64,000 nucleotides of DNA from Pseudomonadota bacterium (GTDB lineage: Bacteria > Pseudomonadota > Gammaproteobacteria > JAKAQQ01), in NCBI GenBank assembly GCA_021798115.1, contig JAJZYM010000005.1, forward strand, positions 1-64,000, written 5' to 3'. This document shows, piece after piece, positions 55,404-64,000 of the stretch. The notes beneath the pieces are model-generated. The model saw nothing but the letters and a program-made list of their open reading frames with translations, made no database searches and had not been told where the DNA came from. The translations under genes and the position numbers were made by a program. The stretch's first letter is position 1, and each line of letters begins with the position of its first letter.

Positions 55404-56598
55404 GCCGGACGAACACGATACCTACCGTCTTTTGATTTGCGACGACGACCCGCAGATCGGCCGGTTCATCGCTCGTGTGGCGCAGGGCCTCGGGTACCAG
55501 GTGAGGATTGTCGCCGGCGTGGAGGCTCTTGAGATCGAGCTCGATGCCTGGCAGCCGGTCTGTGTCGTGCTTGATCTCATGATGCCGGGACTGGACGGAA
55601 TCGAGGCGCTCAAAAGGCTTTCTACGCGGAAGGTCAAGCCCCGTATCGTTCTCAGTTCGGGCGTGGGGGAAAAGATTCTCGATTCGGCCAGGAACACCGC
55701 ACTGGCCTACGGAATTCCAAGCATCGCTGTTCTCCCGAAGCCCTTTGCCCTCGAGGATGTTCGGCACACTCTCGCACCCGACACGCTTCGCCAGGTCCCC
55801 GATTCGCCCACGCCCGTTCACAGGGACGCCAGCGAACTGTGTACGGACGATCTCAAGGCAGCGATTGACAATCATTGGATTCAGCCGGTCTACCAGCCGA
55901 AGATCGATTGCCGGACACAGGCGGTTGTGGGGTTCGAGGCCCTGGCCCGTTGGCGCTCCCCCGACGGGCGGACAATCATGCCCGCCGATTTCATTCCCCT
56001 GGCCATGTCTTCCGGGCTGATGGGCCCACTGACTGAAGAAATGGCCCAAACGTCATTACGTTGGCTCTCCGAATCGTTTCCCAACGCACCGATCTCTCTG
56101 GCTCTCAACACGACCGTTCAGAGTTACGCAACGGCCACACTGCGCGAGCAGCTTGTGGGTTACTGCGAGCGCTGGTCGATTCCGCAGGGGCGTGTTGTTC
56201 TTGAATTGACGGAAGGGGAGGGACTGACCGGGGACCCGGCAATCATCTCCGAGTTGACGCGAGTCCGCATGCTGGGATTTCAACTTTCGATTGACGATTT
56301 TGGTATAGGCTACTCATCGATGCTCGAGTTGGCACGTCTCCCGTTCACGGAACTGAAGATCGACCAGGCCTTCGTCCGCAACATCAACACATCAAAAGAA
56401 TCACAGGCCATCGTTAAGCTTTCGGTGGAACTGGCCGGCAAGTTGGGCCTGAGTGTCGTGGCGGAAGGGGTCGAGAATGCTCCGATTTTGGATTATGTGT
56501 CCGGCGTAGGCTGCCATTACGCTCAGGGCTACTATATCGCCCGCCCCATGGAAGGTGCTCAGGCGGCTTCTTGGGCGTGGGAAAGGTTGAGACGTTGA
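55396..56598 (+). CDS. Response regulator with EAL (c-di-GMP phosphodiesterase) output domain
   Basis: YRLLICDDDPQIGRFIARVAQGLGYQ...VVLDLMMPGLDGIEAL (REC); VVGFEALARWRSPDG, LALNTTVQ, LELTEGEGL, SIDDFGIGYSSM, ELKIDQAFV, VVAEGVEN (EAL). Confidence 0.94.
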   Translation: MNEPDEHDTYRLLICDDDPQIGRFIARVAQGLGYQVRIVAGVEALEIELDAWQPVCVVLDLMMPGLDGIEALKRLSTRKVKPRIVLSSGVGEKILDSARNTALAYGIPSIAVLPKPFALEDVRHTLAPDTLRQVPDSPTPVHRDASELCTDDLKAAIDNHWIQPVYQPKIDCRTQAVVGFEALARWRSPDGRTIMPADFIPLAMSSGLMGPLTEEMAQTSLRWLSESFPNAPISLALNTTVQSYATATLREQLVGYCERWSIPQGRVVLELTEGEGLTGDPAIISELTRVRMLGFQLSIDDFGIGYSSMLELARLPFTELKIDQAFVRNINTSKESQAIVKLSVELAGKLGLSVVAEGVENAPILDYVSGVGCHYAQGYYIARPMEGAQAASWAWERLRR

Positions 56599-56778
56599 CG
56601 CCGCGGGAGCGCACGACGCGCTTGGAGATCCTGGGTCTCTTGATCACGACGGCAGCGCCATTCGACGAGATGCAGACGGCTGATGCGGCGACTGAAACGT
56701 TTTGGGCCTCTTGGGACCCGTCGCCTCCGAGGCGGTGGTGAGTGCGGGTAGACGGGACGAGACGGCCGAGGGTGACGC

Positions 56779-56784
56779 TATAAT
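56779..56784 (+). promoter_or_regulatory. Consensus -10 box TATAAT, candidate tRNA-Val promoter element
   Basis: TATAAT about 94 bp upstream of the tRNA in otherwise GC-rich DNA; no convincing -35 hexamer. Confidence 0.35.
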
Positions 56785-56877
56785 GATAATGACCGTGCGC
56801 TATGCTGACGGGGAAGAGAGGTGTGGGACACACCGCTCCTCTTTCCAGAAGGTGCGCGGATTTGTTGTTGTCAGTAG

Positions 56878-56952
56878 GGGTCGTTAGCTCAGCGGTAGAG
56901 CGCCGCTTTCACACGGCGGAGGTCAGTGGTTCGAGACCACTACGACCCACCA
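56878..56952 (+). tRNA. tRNA-Val (anticodon CAC), CCA encoded
   Basis: GGGTCGT-TA-GCTCAGCGGTAGAGC-G-CCGCTTTCACACGGCGG-AGGTC-AGTGGTTCGAGACCACT-ACGACCC-A-CCA folds as a cloverleaf; anticodon loop TTCACAC. Confidence 0.95.
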
Positions 56953-57095
56953 TTCTGCGGCTGGAGACCGCTTGGCGACAGGAAGCCTTGTGTCAAGCCG
57001 TGCCACCGGACAGAACCACCGCTTGGGGCGGATGTTTCCATGCCGATACTCACGTTGTCTCCAAAATCATCCTCAACACACACGCGGCAAGACCT

Positions 57096-58316
57096 ATGAC
57101 GGTTCTTTTTTTCTGCGTACTTGTGGCGTTTCTCGGTTGGTGGGGGCTGCTTCTTTGGCCGGCCGAGGCGTGGCGGTATAGGGAACATTTCGCAGCCTCT
57201 CTTCAAAACAAAAGCGGCATGGAAGATGTGGGCGACGTCACCGTCGTCGTTCCGGCGCGAAACGAGGAGGCTGTGATCGAGCGCACACTGGCCGCGTTGG
57301 ATGCCCAGGGTGCCAATCTGCACGTCGTTGTGCTCGACGATCAATCCACCGACGCGACGCTCGAGCGTATCCACGCTTCGGGCGTTCGGGGGCTGACGAT
57401 CCGGCAGGGGAAACCCTTGCCACCCGGCTGGGTGGGCAAGCTCTGGGCACTCGAACAAGGAGTCTCGGAGGTGTCCACTCCGTGGATTCTGCTTCTTGAT
57501 GCGGACATCGAACTGGCCCCAGGTGTGCTTCCGGCCCTGCGGGCAAAGGCGGAAAGCGAAAACTGGAGTGCGGTCTCCATCATGGCCGCGCCTCACCTTG
57601 AAACACGTGCCGAGCGTTGTTTCTTGACGGCGTTCGTTTATTTTTTCAAACTTCTCTATCCATTTTCTCGAGTTCGCCGCCCCCGTTGCTCCACCGCGGC
57701 CGCGGCCGGGGGCTGCGTTCTTCTGCGCCGTGACGCGTTGGCAGCGCTGGGCGGGTTTGCCCCGATGCGTTCGGCGCTCATCGACGACTGCACGCTGGCG
57801 CGCCGACTTAAGGAGCACGGCTACCGTATCTGGCTCGGGACCAGTCGTGAGGTCCGCAGTCTGCGCGCTCAGGATACACGCTCCGTCGCGCGCATGGTGA
57901 TGCGCACCGCGTACACTCAACTGCACTGCTCGCCGCTCCTTCTTGCGCTGACCACCCTCATGATGGTCGTTTTTTTCGCCGTTCCCTGGGTTGGCCTTCT
58001 TGTGGGTGATGGGACCGTCCGCATCATGTCCGTCTTGGCTCTGATCGCCATGATGGTGAGTTACCTTCCCACCCTGCGCTATTACCGTCAGCCGCTGTGG
58101 CGCGTCATCTTTTTGCCCCCTGTTGCGCTGATCTACCTCTGCTGGACATGGGGTTCCGCTCTTCGGGATGTCCGCGGAGTGCGCTCGGAATGGAAAGGTC
58201 GGCGCTATCTTCAGGAAAATTTCGGAGAAAGCCTCGAACCGACTGTCGCCACCCCCGATCGGCCGGAAACAGGGTCGTATAATGACCGCTCGCACAAACA
58301 GAATGGTGGGCAATGA
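57096..58316 (+). CDS. hpnB: Family 2 glycosyltransferase, hopene-associated HpnB-like
   Basis: MTVLFFCVLVAFLGWWGLLLWPAEAWRYREHF...VTVVVPARNEEAVIERTLAALDAQG...GKPLPPGWVGKLWALEQG...LLDADIELAPG; start at 57096. Confidence 0.8.
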   Translation: MTVLFFCVLVAFLGWWGLLLWPAEAWRYREHFAASLQNKSGMEDVGDVTVVVPARNEEAVIERTLAALDAQGANLHVVVLDDQSTDATLERIHASGVRGLTIRQGKPLPPGWVGKLWALEQGVSEVSTPWILLLDADIELAPGVLPALRAKAESENWSAVSIMAAPHLETRAERCFLTAFVYFFKLLYPFSRVRRPRCSTAAAAGGCVLLRRDALAALGGFAPMRSALIDDCTLARRLKEHGYRIWLGTSREVRSLRAQDTRSVARMVMRTAYTQLHCSPLLLALTTLMMVVFFAVPWVGLLVGDGTVRIMSVLALIAMMVSYLPTLRYYRQPLWRVIFLPPVALIYLCWTWGSALRDVRGVRSEWKGRRYLQENFGESLEPTVATPDRPETGSYNDRSHKQNGGQ

Positions 58317-59998
58317 ACGAACGTTGGCGCCGCATCCGACCCTTCGTTTTTCTGATTCTGTTCGCCGTCGCTTGGTTCGGTAACCTGAACTATCGGTCCC
58401 TCTTCCAGACGGACGAAGGCCGTTACGCGGAGATTCCTCGCGAAATGGTCGTCACGGGCCACTGGCTGACCCCGCGTCTTGACGGCTTGCGCTATTTCGA
58501 GAAACCCCCCCTTCAGTACTGGGCGACCGCCGTGTCATTCACCTTGTTCGGCTTCCACAACTGGAGTGCCCGGCTTTGGTCCGCGCTGTGCGGATTTGCC
58601 TGCATTCTTCTTGTGTTTGTCACGGGTCGGCGTCTCTGGGGGGAGCGTGTCGGATGGCTCTCGGCGTTGGCAACCGCGAGCAGCCTTTACGTGGTCTTCA
58701 TGGGCCATTTCAACACGCTCGACATGTCCCTCACGTTTTTTTTGGCGCTCAGTCTGTGTGCGTTCTTGATTGCCCAGACGCACGAGGAGAAAATCCCGGC
58801 GCATCGCTACTGGACGTACGTAGCTTGGGGAGCCTCGGCCTGCGCTCTCATGACGAAAGGGCTCATCGGGATTGTTTTCCCCGCGGGGACCCTCTTTTTG
58901 TATATGTTGATGACCTGGGATTGGTCTTGGCTCAAACGGCTGCATTGGTGGGGCGGGATGGCCGTGTTCTTTCTCATCGGGGCGCCCTGGTTTGTTTGGA
59001 TTTCCATTCATAACCCTCAGTTTCCCTACTATTTCTTCATTTACCAGCATTTCGTTCGTTATCTGACGCCCGCGGCCCATCGCACGGGACCTGTTTATTA
59101 TTTCGTCCTCCTTCTCGCCGCTGCGGTTTTGCCGTGGTTGGTCGAATCGGTCAAGGTGTTGGGTTCGGGTTGGCGCCGATCTCAACCAGAGAAGCAGGGG
59201 CTCGATGCCGTTCGCGTTCTTTGGATCTACGTTGTCTTCATCGTTCTCTTTTTCTCGCTCTCTCAATCGAAACTTCCCAGCTACATACTTCCGGTCATGC
59301 CTGCCATGGGTCTTTTGCTGGGGCACGAGTTGGCTCGGGAAGGACGACGTGAGCTTCGCTGGCCGATCGTCATCAGTCTTCTGGTGGGGTTGGGTCTTGT
59401 CGTTGTGTCTCTGGCGCTTCCGTACTATCCCGTCCACCCTGATTTGGCACGTTACTACAGGACGGTCGCGGTCTGGCTTGCCGCCGGCGGAATGACGATC
59501 ATTGTGGCCGCGGTGCTGGCCTTGCGCGAACGCCAAAAAGAGCGATGGACCGCGACGGTGGCGGTGCTTGCCGTTGGATGGCTTCTCTTTGGGCAGGTCA
59601 TCAACACCGGTGCCCAGGCGTTGGCCCCCATTTATTCCACCCAATCCTTTGCCCATCGCCTCCAGCCTTGGAACAAGCCGGGCGTACCCTTCTACACAGT
59701 GGAAACCTATCAGCAGTCGCTGCCGTTCTATCTGCGACGGACCCTGATCCTGGTGGCCTATCAGGGCGAACTCCACTTTGGCCTCGTTCTGGCGCGTGAA
59801 CACGGCCGGCTCCGGTCCTCTCGTTACATTCCCAGTCTCAAGGCGTTTCGCCCGGTCTGGGATCGGGACCACCAGGCGATCATGATTCTCAAGCCTTTTC
59901 TTTACAGGAAACTCAAAAAAGCAGGCTGGCCGATTCATCTCGTGGACATCTCGCCGCGCCGCTATGCGGTGGCCCGCAGGGCGGAAGCCGGGGCATGA
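58313..59998 (+). CDS. arnT: ArnT-like family 39 lipid A glycosyltransferase
   Basis: SLFQTDEGRYAEIPREMVVTGHWLTPRLDGLRYFEKPPLQYWATAVSFTLFG...ALMTKGLIGIVFPAG...SQSKLPSYILPVMPAMGLLLGHEL. Confidence 0.85.
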   Translation: MNERWRRIRPFVFLILFAVAWFGNLNYRSLFQTDEGRYAEIPREMVVTGHWLTPRLDGLRYFEKPPLQYWATAVSFTLFGFHNWSARLWSALCGFACILLVFVTGRRLWGERVGWLSALATASSLYVVFMGHFNTLDMSLTFFLALSLCAFLIAQTHEEKIPAHRYWTYVAWGASACALMTKGLIGIVFPAGTLFLYMLMTWDWSWLKRLHWWGGMAVFFLIGAPWFVWISIHNPQFPYYFFIYQHFVRYLTPAAHRTGPVYYFVLLLAAAVLPWLVESVKVLGSGWRRSQPEKQGLDAVRVLWIYVVFIVLFFSLSQSKLPSYILPVMPAMGLLLGHELAREGRRELRWPIVISLLVGLGLVVVSLALPYYPVHPDLARYYRTVAVWLAAGGMTIIVAAVLALRERQKERWTATVAVLAVGWLLFGQVINTGAQALAPIYSTQSFAHRLQPWNKPGVPFYTVETYQQSLPFYLRRTLILVAYQGELHFGLVLAREHGRLRSSRYIPSLKAFRPVWDRDHQAIMILKPFLYRKLKKAGWPIHLVDISPRRYAVARRAEAGA

Positions 59999-60372
59999 AG
60001 CCCATTGCCTGGGCTTGTATTCTGACCGGTGTCACACTCAACGCCGTAGCCCAGATCCTTCTCAAAATGGCTGTCTCGCAACGCGGAGCGATCGCTCTCC
60101 GCCCGCGTGCACTCCTCCAAACCGGCTACCACCTCGCCCAAAATCCTTGGTTGTTGGCCGGCCTCGCTTGCTACGTTGTCAGTTTGGCTGTTTGGTTGAT
60201 CGCCCTTTCACGAGTCAGCGTCAACGTGGCCTATCCCATGCTTTCTTTGGGTTACGTCATGACCGCTGTTTTGGCCTGGATTTTTTTTGGTGAGCGCCTG
60301 AGTCTTGTCCAGATCCTCGGGATCGGTGTGATCATTTTCGGTGTCTATCTCCTCACGAGAACATCGGCATGA
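59995..60372 (+). CDS. SMR/EamA-type flippase subunit (ArnE/ArnF-like)
   Basis: ACILTGVTLNAVAQILLKMAVSQRG...LSRVSVNVAYPMLSLGYVMTAVLAWIFFGERLSLVQILGIGVIIFGVYLL. Confidence 0.88.
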   Translation: MKPIAWACILTGVTLNAVAQILLKMAVSQRGAIALRPRALLQTGYHLAQNPWLLAGLACYVVSLAVWLIALSRVSVNVAYPMLSLGYVMTAVLAWIFFGERLSLVQILGIGVIIFGVYLLTRTSA

Positions 60373-61520
60373 GTCAGCCCCCCTTTCTGCCGTTCACCCG
60401 CCCCAGCATTGACGACGCCACCATCGAAGCCGTCGCTTCCGTCCTCCGGAGCGGTTGGGTGACGAGTGGCCCCGAAGTGCGGCGTTTTGAAGAAGAACTC
60501 GAAGCCTATCTCAGCGGCGAGCGCCGCGTCCGTGTGTTTGCTCACGCCACGGGGGCCCTTGAGGAGGTGTTGCGTGCGCTCGGGATCGGCCCGGGCGACG
60601 AAGTGATCGTCCCGGCCATGACGTTTGCCGCGACCGCCAACGTGGTGCGCCGTGTCGGGGCCCGGGTGGTCTTTGCCGATGTCGGTCTCTCCACCCGCAA
60701 CATGGATCTCAATCACGTGGCACGCCTCCTGGGCCCACGGACGCGAGCCATCATGCCGGTTCACTTTGCCGGTCTCCCCGTCGATATGGATCGTCTTTAC
60801 TCTCTGGCGCGATCCGCCGGTGTACGGGTCGTGGAAGATGCCGCTCACGCGATCGGAGCACGCTGGCATGGACAGTTGATCGGCAGTTTTGGCGATGTTG
60901 TCGTGTTTAGTTTCCACGCCAACAAGAACCTCACATCGATCGAGGGGGGAGCGGTCTCGGTTCCGGCTGCGGACACGGCTCTTGTCGAACGTCTTGAGCG
61001 GCTGCGTTTCCATGGGTTGTGCAAGGAGCCGGACGGGAGCTACGACATCGAGTGTGTGGCCAGCAAACACAACATGAGTGATGTTTGCGCTTCCATCGGG
61101 CGCCAGCAGTTGCGTCATCTCGATCGTTGGAACACGCTGCGCCGAAATCTTGCCGCGCATTATTTCAGGTCCCTCGAATCAAGCCCGTTGGCCTCCGGCC
61201 TTCCCGAGCGCGGTGATGACGGGCACGCCTGGCATCTTTTCAGCCTGCTCGTCCCGTTTGCTCAATACGGGACGGATCGGGCACGATTCCATGCGGCGAT
61301 GCACGCGCAGGGGATTGGCGTGGGAACGCATTATCCCGCATTGCCCGACACCACCCTCTACGGGGCGGAGGTCGCCGCCGGGGATTGTCCGAACGCCCGC
61401 ACGATCGGTCGTCAGACCGTGACACTTCCTCTTTTCCCCGCCATGACGGTGCAGGATGTGGAACGCGTTTGTTCCACCCTGCATTCGGTTTTGCGGATTC
61501 GGACGGCAGCCACGGCATGA
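60369..61520 (+). CDS. arnB: UDP-4-amino-4-deoxy-L-arabinose aminotransferase
   Basis: LPFTRPSIDDATIEAVASVLRSGWVTSGPEVRRFEEEL...VVFSFHANKNLTSIEGGAVSVP...MSDVCASIGRQQLRHLDRWNTLRRNLAAHYF. Confidence 0.94.
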   Translation: MSQPPFLPFTRPSIDDATIEAVASVLRSGWVTSGPEVRRFEEELEAYLSGERRVRVFAHATGALEEVLRALGIGPGDEVIVPAMTFAATANVVRRVGARVVFADVGLSTRNMDLNHVARLLGPRTRAIMPVHFAGLPVDMDRLYSLARSAGVRVVEDAAHAIGARWHGQLIGSFGDVVVFSFHANKNLTSIEGGAVSVPAADTALVERLERLRFHGLCKEPDGSYDIECVASKHNMSDVCASIGRQQLRHLDRWNTLRRNLAAHYFRSLESSPLASGLPERGDDGHAWHLFSLLVPFAQYGTDRARFHAAMHAQGIGVGTHYPALPDTTLYGAEVAAGDCPNARTIGRQTVTLPLFPAMTVQDVERVCSTLHSVLRIRTAATA

Positions 61521-62542
61521 GCGCCACGGATTCCCAAACGGCTGCGGTCGATGTTTCGGTCGTCGTTCCCATTTACAATGAGGAGGAGGGCCTCGCGGCG
61601 CTCTTTGCTCGATTGTACGCCGCGCTCGATGCTCTTGGACGTCCGTACGAGGTGGTGCTCGTTGACGACGGAAGCCGTGACCGATCGCCCGCCCTTTTGC
61701 GCGAGCAGTTCGAGCGACGCCCGGACGTGACCCGTGTGGTTTTTCTGCAGTCCAACTTCGGCCAGCACGCGGCCATTTTGGCCGGTTTTGCCCAGGCCCG
61801 GGGCCGCAAGATCATTACGCTCGACGCCGATCTTCAAAACCCCCCGGAAGAAATCGCTCGCGTTGTGGCTGCCATGGACGAGGGGTACGATTACGTCGGC
61901 ACGATCCGTGTCCGCAGGCGTGATCGGGTTTGGCGGCGCCTGGCCTCCCGTCTGATGAACGCTCTTCGAGAACGCATCACCCGCGTCCACATGACCGATC
62001 AAGGATGCATGCTGCGCGGGTACAGCCGCGCCGTCGTCTCCGCCATTAACAGGAGCCAGGAAATCAACACGTTCTTGCCTGCGTTAGGGTACCTTTACGC
62101 GGCGCGGCCGACCGAGATTCGAGTGACGCACGAGGAGAGACGCCACGGACGTTCGAAGTACTCACTCTATCGTCTGCTCCGTCTCAATTTCGATCTCATC
62201 ACCGGTTTTTCGGTTGTTCCCCTTCAGATTCTTGGGCTTCTTGGAATCCTTTTGTCGTTGAGTTCCGGTGTACTGGTCCTCTATCTTGCGGTGCAGCGGA
62301 TCTTCTTCGGCCCGCAAGTCCAGGGGGTCTTTACCCTCTTCGGAATCGTGTTTTTTCTCATCGGGGTCCTGTTGTTCGGGATCGGGCTTCTGGGCGAATA
62401 TATTGGCCGGATCTACCAACAGGTGCAGCGTCGCCCGCGCTACCTCGTCGCCGCCGTGCTTGAAACAGCGCCCTCTCAGGAGGGTTCAGAGAACGCTTCG
62501 GTGTCCATGGTGCGTGAGCGAACGACGGCCTCCGGGTCATGA
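61517..62542 (+). CDS. arnC: Undecaprenyl-phosphate Ara4FN transferase
   Basis: VDVSVVVPIYNEEEGLAALFARLYAAL...TLDADLQNPPEEIARVVAAMDEGYDYVGTIRVRRRD...FLPALGYLYAARPTEIRVTHEERRHGRSKYSLYRLLRLNFDLITGFSVVPLQ. Confidence 0.94.
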   Translation: MSATDSQTAAVDVSVVVPIYNEEEGLAALFARLYAALDALGRPYEVVLVDDGSRDRSPALLREQFERRPDVTRVVFLQSNFGQHAAILAGFAQARGRKIITLDADLQNPPEEIARVVAAMDEGYDYVGTIRVRRRDRVWRRLASRLMNALRERITRVHMTDQGCMLRGYSRAVVSAINRSQEINTFLPALGYLYAARPTEIRVTHEERRHGRSKYSLYRLLRLNFDLITGFSVVPLQILGLLGILLSLSSGVLVLYLAVQRIFFGPQVQGVFTLFGIVFFLIGVLLFGIGLLGEYIGRIYQQVQRRPRYLVAAVLETAPSQEGSENASVSMVRERTTASGS

Positions 62543-63471
62543 CGGGCGCGGTTGTCTTCGCCTACCACGACGTCGGCGTGCGGGGACTTTCGGTCCTGCT
62601 CGATCAGGGGGTGGAGATCCGTCTGGTCGTCACGCACGAGGACGATCCCGCGGAAACTCTCTGGTTTTCCAGTGTGGCGGAACTGGCCCGCGTGCACCGA
62701 TGGCCCTGCGTCACGCCGTCGCGACGCGATTTACCCTCGCTGGCCGAACGTATCCGAAGCCTGGCACCCGATCTGATCTTTTCGCTCTATTACCGCTATC
62801 TTTTGCCTCCCGACATCTTGACGATCCCGCGCTATGGGGCGTACAACATGCACGGTTCGCTGCTTCCCCACTACAGGGGACGGGCGCCGGTCAACTGGGC
62901 CATTCTCAACGGAGCCCAGGAGACGGGAGCGAGTCTCCACGTCATGACCGCGGAGCCCGACGCCGGTGATCTGGTGGACCAGGCGGCGGTTCCCATTCTC
63001 GTGAATGATACGGCGGTTGACGTCATGCGCAAAGTCACCTGCGCTGCCGAGATCGTTCTTGCTCGAAGCCTTCCCGCCCTCCGCAAGGGATGTGCTCCGC
63101 GTCGCCCCCTTGATCTTGCACGGGGAAGCTATTTCGGCCGAAGACGCCCGGAAGATGGGTGCATCGACTGGCGTTGGCCCGCCCGGAAGGTCCATGATCT
63201 CGTTCGCGCCGTGGCCCCTCCGTACCCGGGGGCGTTTACCGATCTGCCCGCCGGGCGGCTCTTTGTCCATCGCACGCGTCTCGACGTCGTCTCCGCGCGT
63301 CATTCCGTTCCTGCACTTTACGAGGAAGAGGGTCGGCTCTATGCCGACTGCGGCGATGGGGCTCGTCTCGAAGTGTTAGAATGCGCCCTTGCCGGAGAGC
63401 GCTACGATGCGCGTTGCCACCGTCGCCGGTGGCCGCGGGGGGTGCTGCCTTTGGGGGATTCGCACGCGTGA
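62539..63471 (+). CDS. arnA: UDP-Ara4N formyltransferase (ArnA N-terminal half, stand-alone)
   Basis: [50 protein letters not shown]...[34 protein letters not shown]...[36 protein letters not shown]; ends GDSHA*. Confidence 0.92.
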   Translation: MTGAVVFAYHDVGVRGLSVLLDQGVEIRLVVTHEDDPAETLWFSSVAELARVHRWPCVTPSRRDLPSLAERIRSLAPDLIFSLYYRYLLPPDILTIPRYGAYNMHGSLLPHYRGRAPVNWAILNGAQETGASLHVMTAEPDAGDLVDQAAVPILVNDTAVDVMRKVTCAAEIVLARSLPALRKGCAPRRPLDLARGSYFGRRRPEDGCIDWRWPARKVHDLVRAVAPPYPGAFTDLPAGRLFVHRTRLDVVSARHSVPALYEEEGRLYADCGDGARLEVLECALAGERYDARCHRRRWPRGVLPLGDSHA

Positions 63472-64000
63472 AAAAAATCCTGATCCTCGGCGTCAACGGC
63501 TTTATTGGACACCACCTTTCGTCCCGCATCCTCACCACGACGCCGTGGGAGGTCTACGGTATGGATATGGAGAGCGACCGCGTCTCCTCTCTCCTCGGGC
63601 ACGAACGCTTTCATTTCTTCGAGGGCGACATTACGATCAATCGTGAGTGGGTGGAATACCACATCAAGAAGTGCGACACCGTTATTCCCCTGGTGGCGAT
63701 TGCCACGCCGGCAACGTATGTCCGTGATCCTCTTCGTGTTTTTGAGCTGGATTTCGAAGCCAATCTTCCGATTGTGCGTCAGTGTGTGCGTTACAGGAAG
63801 CGCATGGTCTTCCCGTCGACGTCCGAGGTCTACGGCATGTGCCCCGACCCCGCCTTCGACCCCTACCGCTCATCTTTCGTTCTGGGCCCCATCCCCAAGC
63901 AGCGCTGGATCTACAGCGCCTCCAAACAGCTTCTCGACCGGATTATCTGGGCCTACGGCGTTCGCGACGAATTCGACTTCACGCTCCTCCGGCCTTTCAA
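63468..64000 (+). CDS. UDP-glucuronic acid decarboxylase (ArnA C-terminal half, stand-alone), GTG start, truncated by window end
   Basis: [128 protein letters not shown] overlap with the upstream gene. Missing from the ORF track. Confidence 0.93.
   Translation, partial: MKKILILGVNGFIGHHLSSRILTTTPWEVYGMDMESDRVSSLLGHERFHFFEGDITINREWVEYHIKKCDTVIPLVAIATPATYVRDPLRVFELDFEANLPIVRQCVRYRKRMVFPSTSEVYGMCPDPAFDPYRSSFVLGPIPKQRWIYSASKQLLDRIIWAYGVRDEFDFTLLRPF

Noticed and set aside
56878-56952. tRNA-Val as an integration site for a mobile element
   Set aside because: No integrase, attL/attR-like repeat or foreign-looking gene block on either side.
1-64000. CRISPR arrays, transposons or prophage
   Set aside because: No spaced direct repeats, transposase, integrase or phage structural genes seen anywhere in the window.

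Overview
This is a 64 kb high-GC chromosomal window from a proteobacterium. Gene content (DoxDA-type TQO, cytochrome bd/CIO, type IV pili, LptD/Ara4N) suggests an acid- or sulfur-associated gammaproteobacterium or acidithiobacillian; that placement is inference. It is dense with operons and shows no phage, transposase or CRISPR signature. Contents in order: cydAB (partial) and aidB; a doxDA / orphan solute-binding protein / exported DsrE operon with a divergent LysR; an ArsR-rhodanese regulator divergent from a tolC-MFP-RND efflux operon, followed by DUF2892 and psiE; SYLF and gshA; a minor pilin/PilY1/pilE cluster; pstB, mpg, apaH; nfeD-SPFH; lptD-surA-pdxA-ksgA; ICMT, a ccsA-like gene, murU-amgK; an atypical S8 protease; a second RND efflux operon; a PAS-GGDEF-EAL / hybrid histidine kinase / REC-EAL signalling trio; tRNA-Val; and an hpnB + arnT/E/B/C operon in which arnA is split into two genes. 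The strongest leads are: (i) the exported DsrE-SBP-DoxDA-LysR module with a 28-bp AT-rich near-palindrome in its divergent promoter; (ii) an apparently frameshifted lipoprotein resembling the N-terminal (pro)domain of the atypical S8 protease encoded 4 kb away, which itself has Glu where the catalytic His is expected; (iii) a SurA homologue with a lipobox; (iv) the ArsR-rhodanese-controlled RND system; and (v) the split arnA. All calls come from reading translations and DNA by eye. No database search was run.
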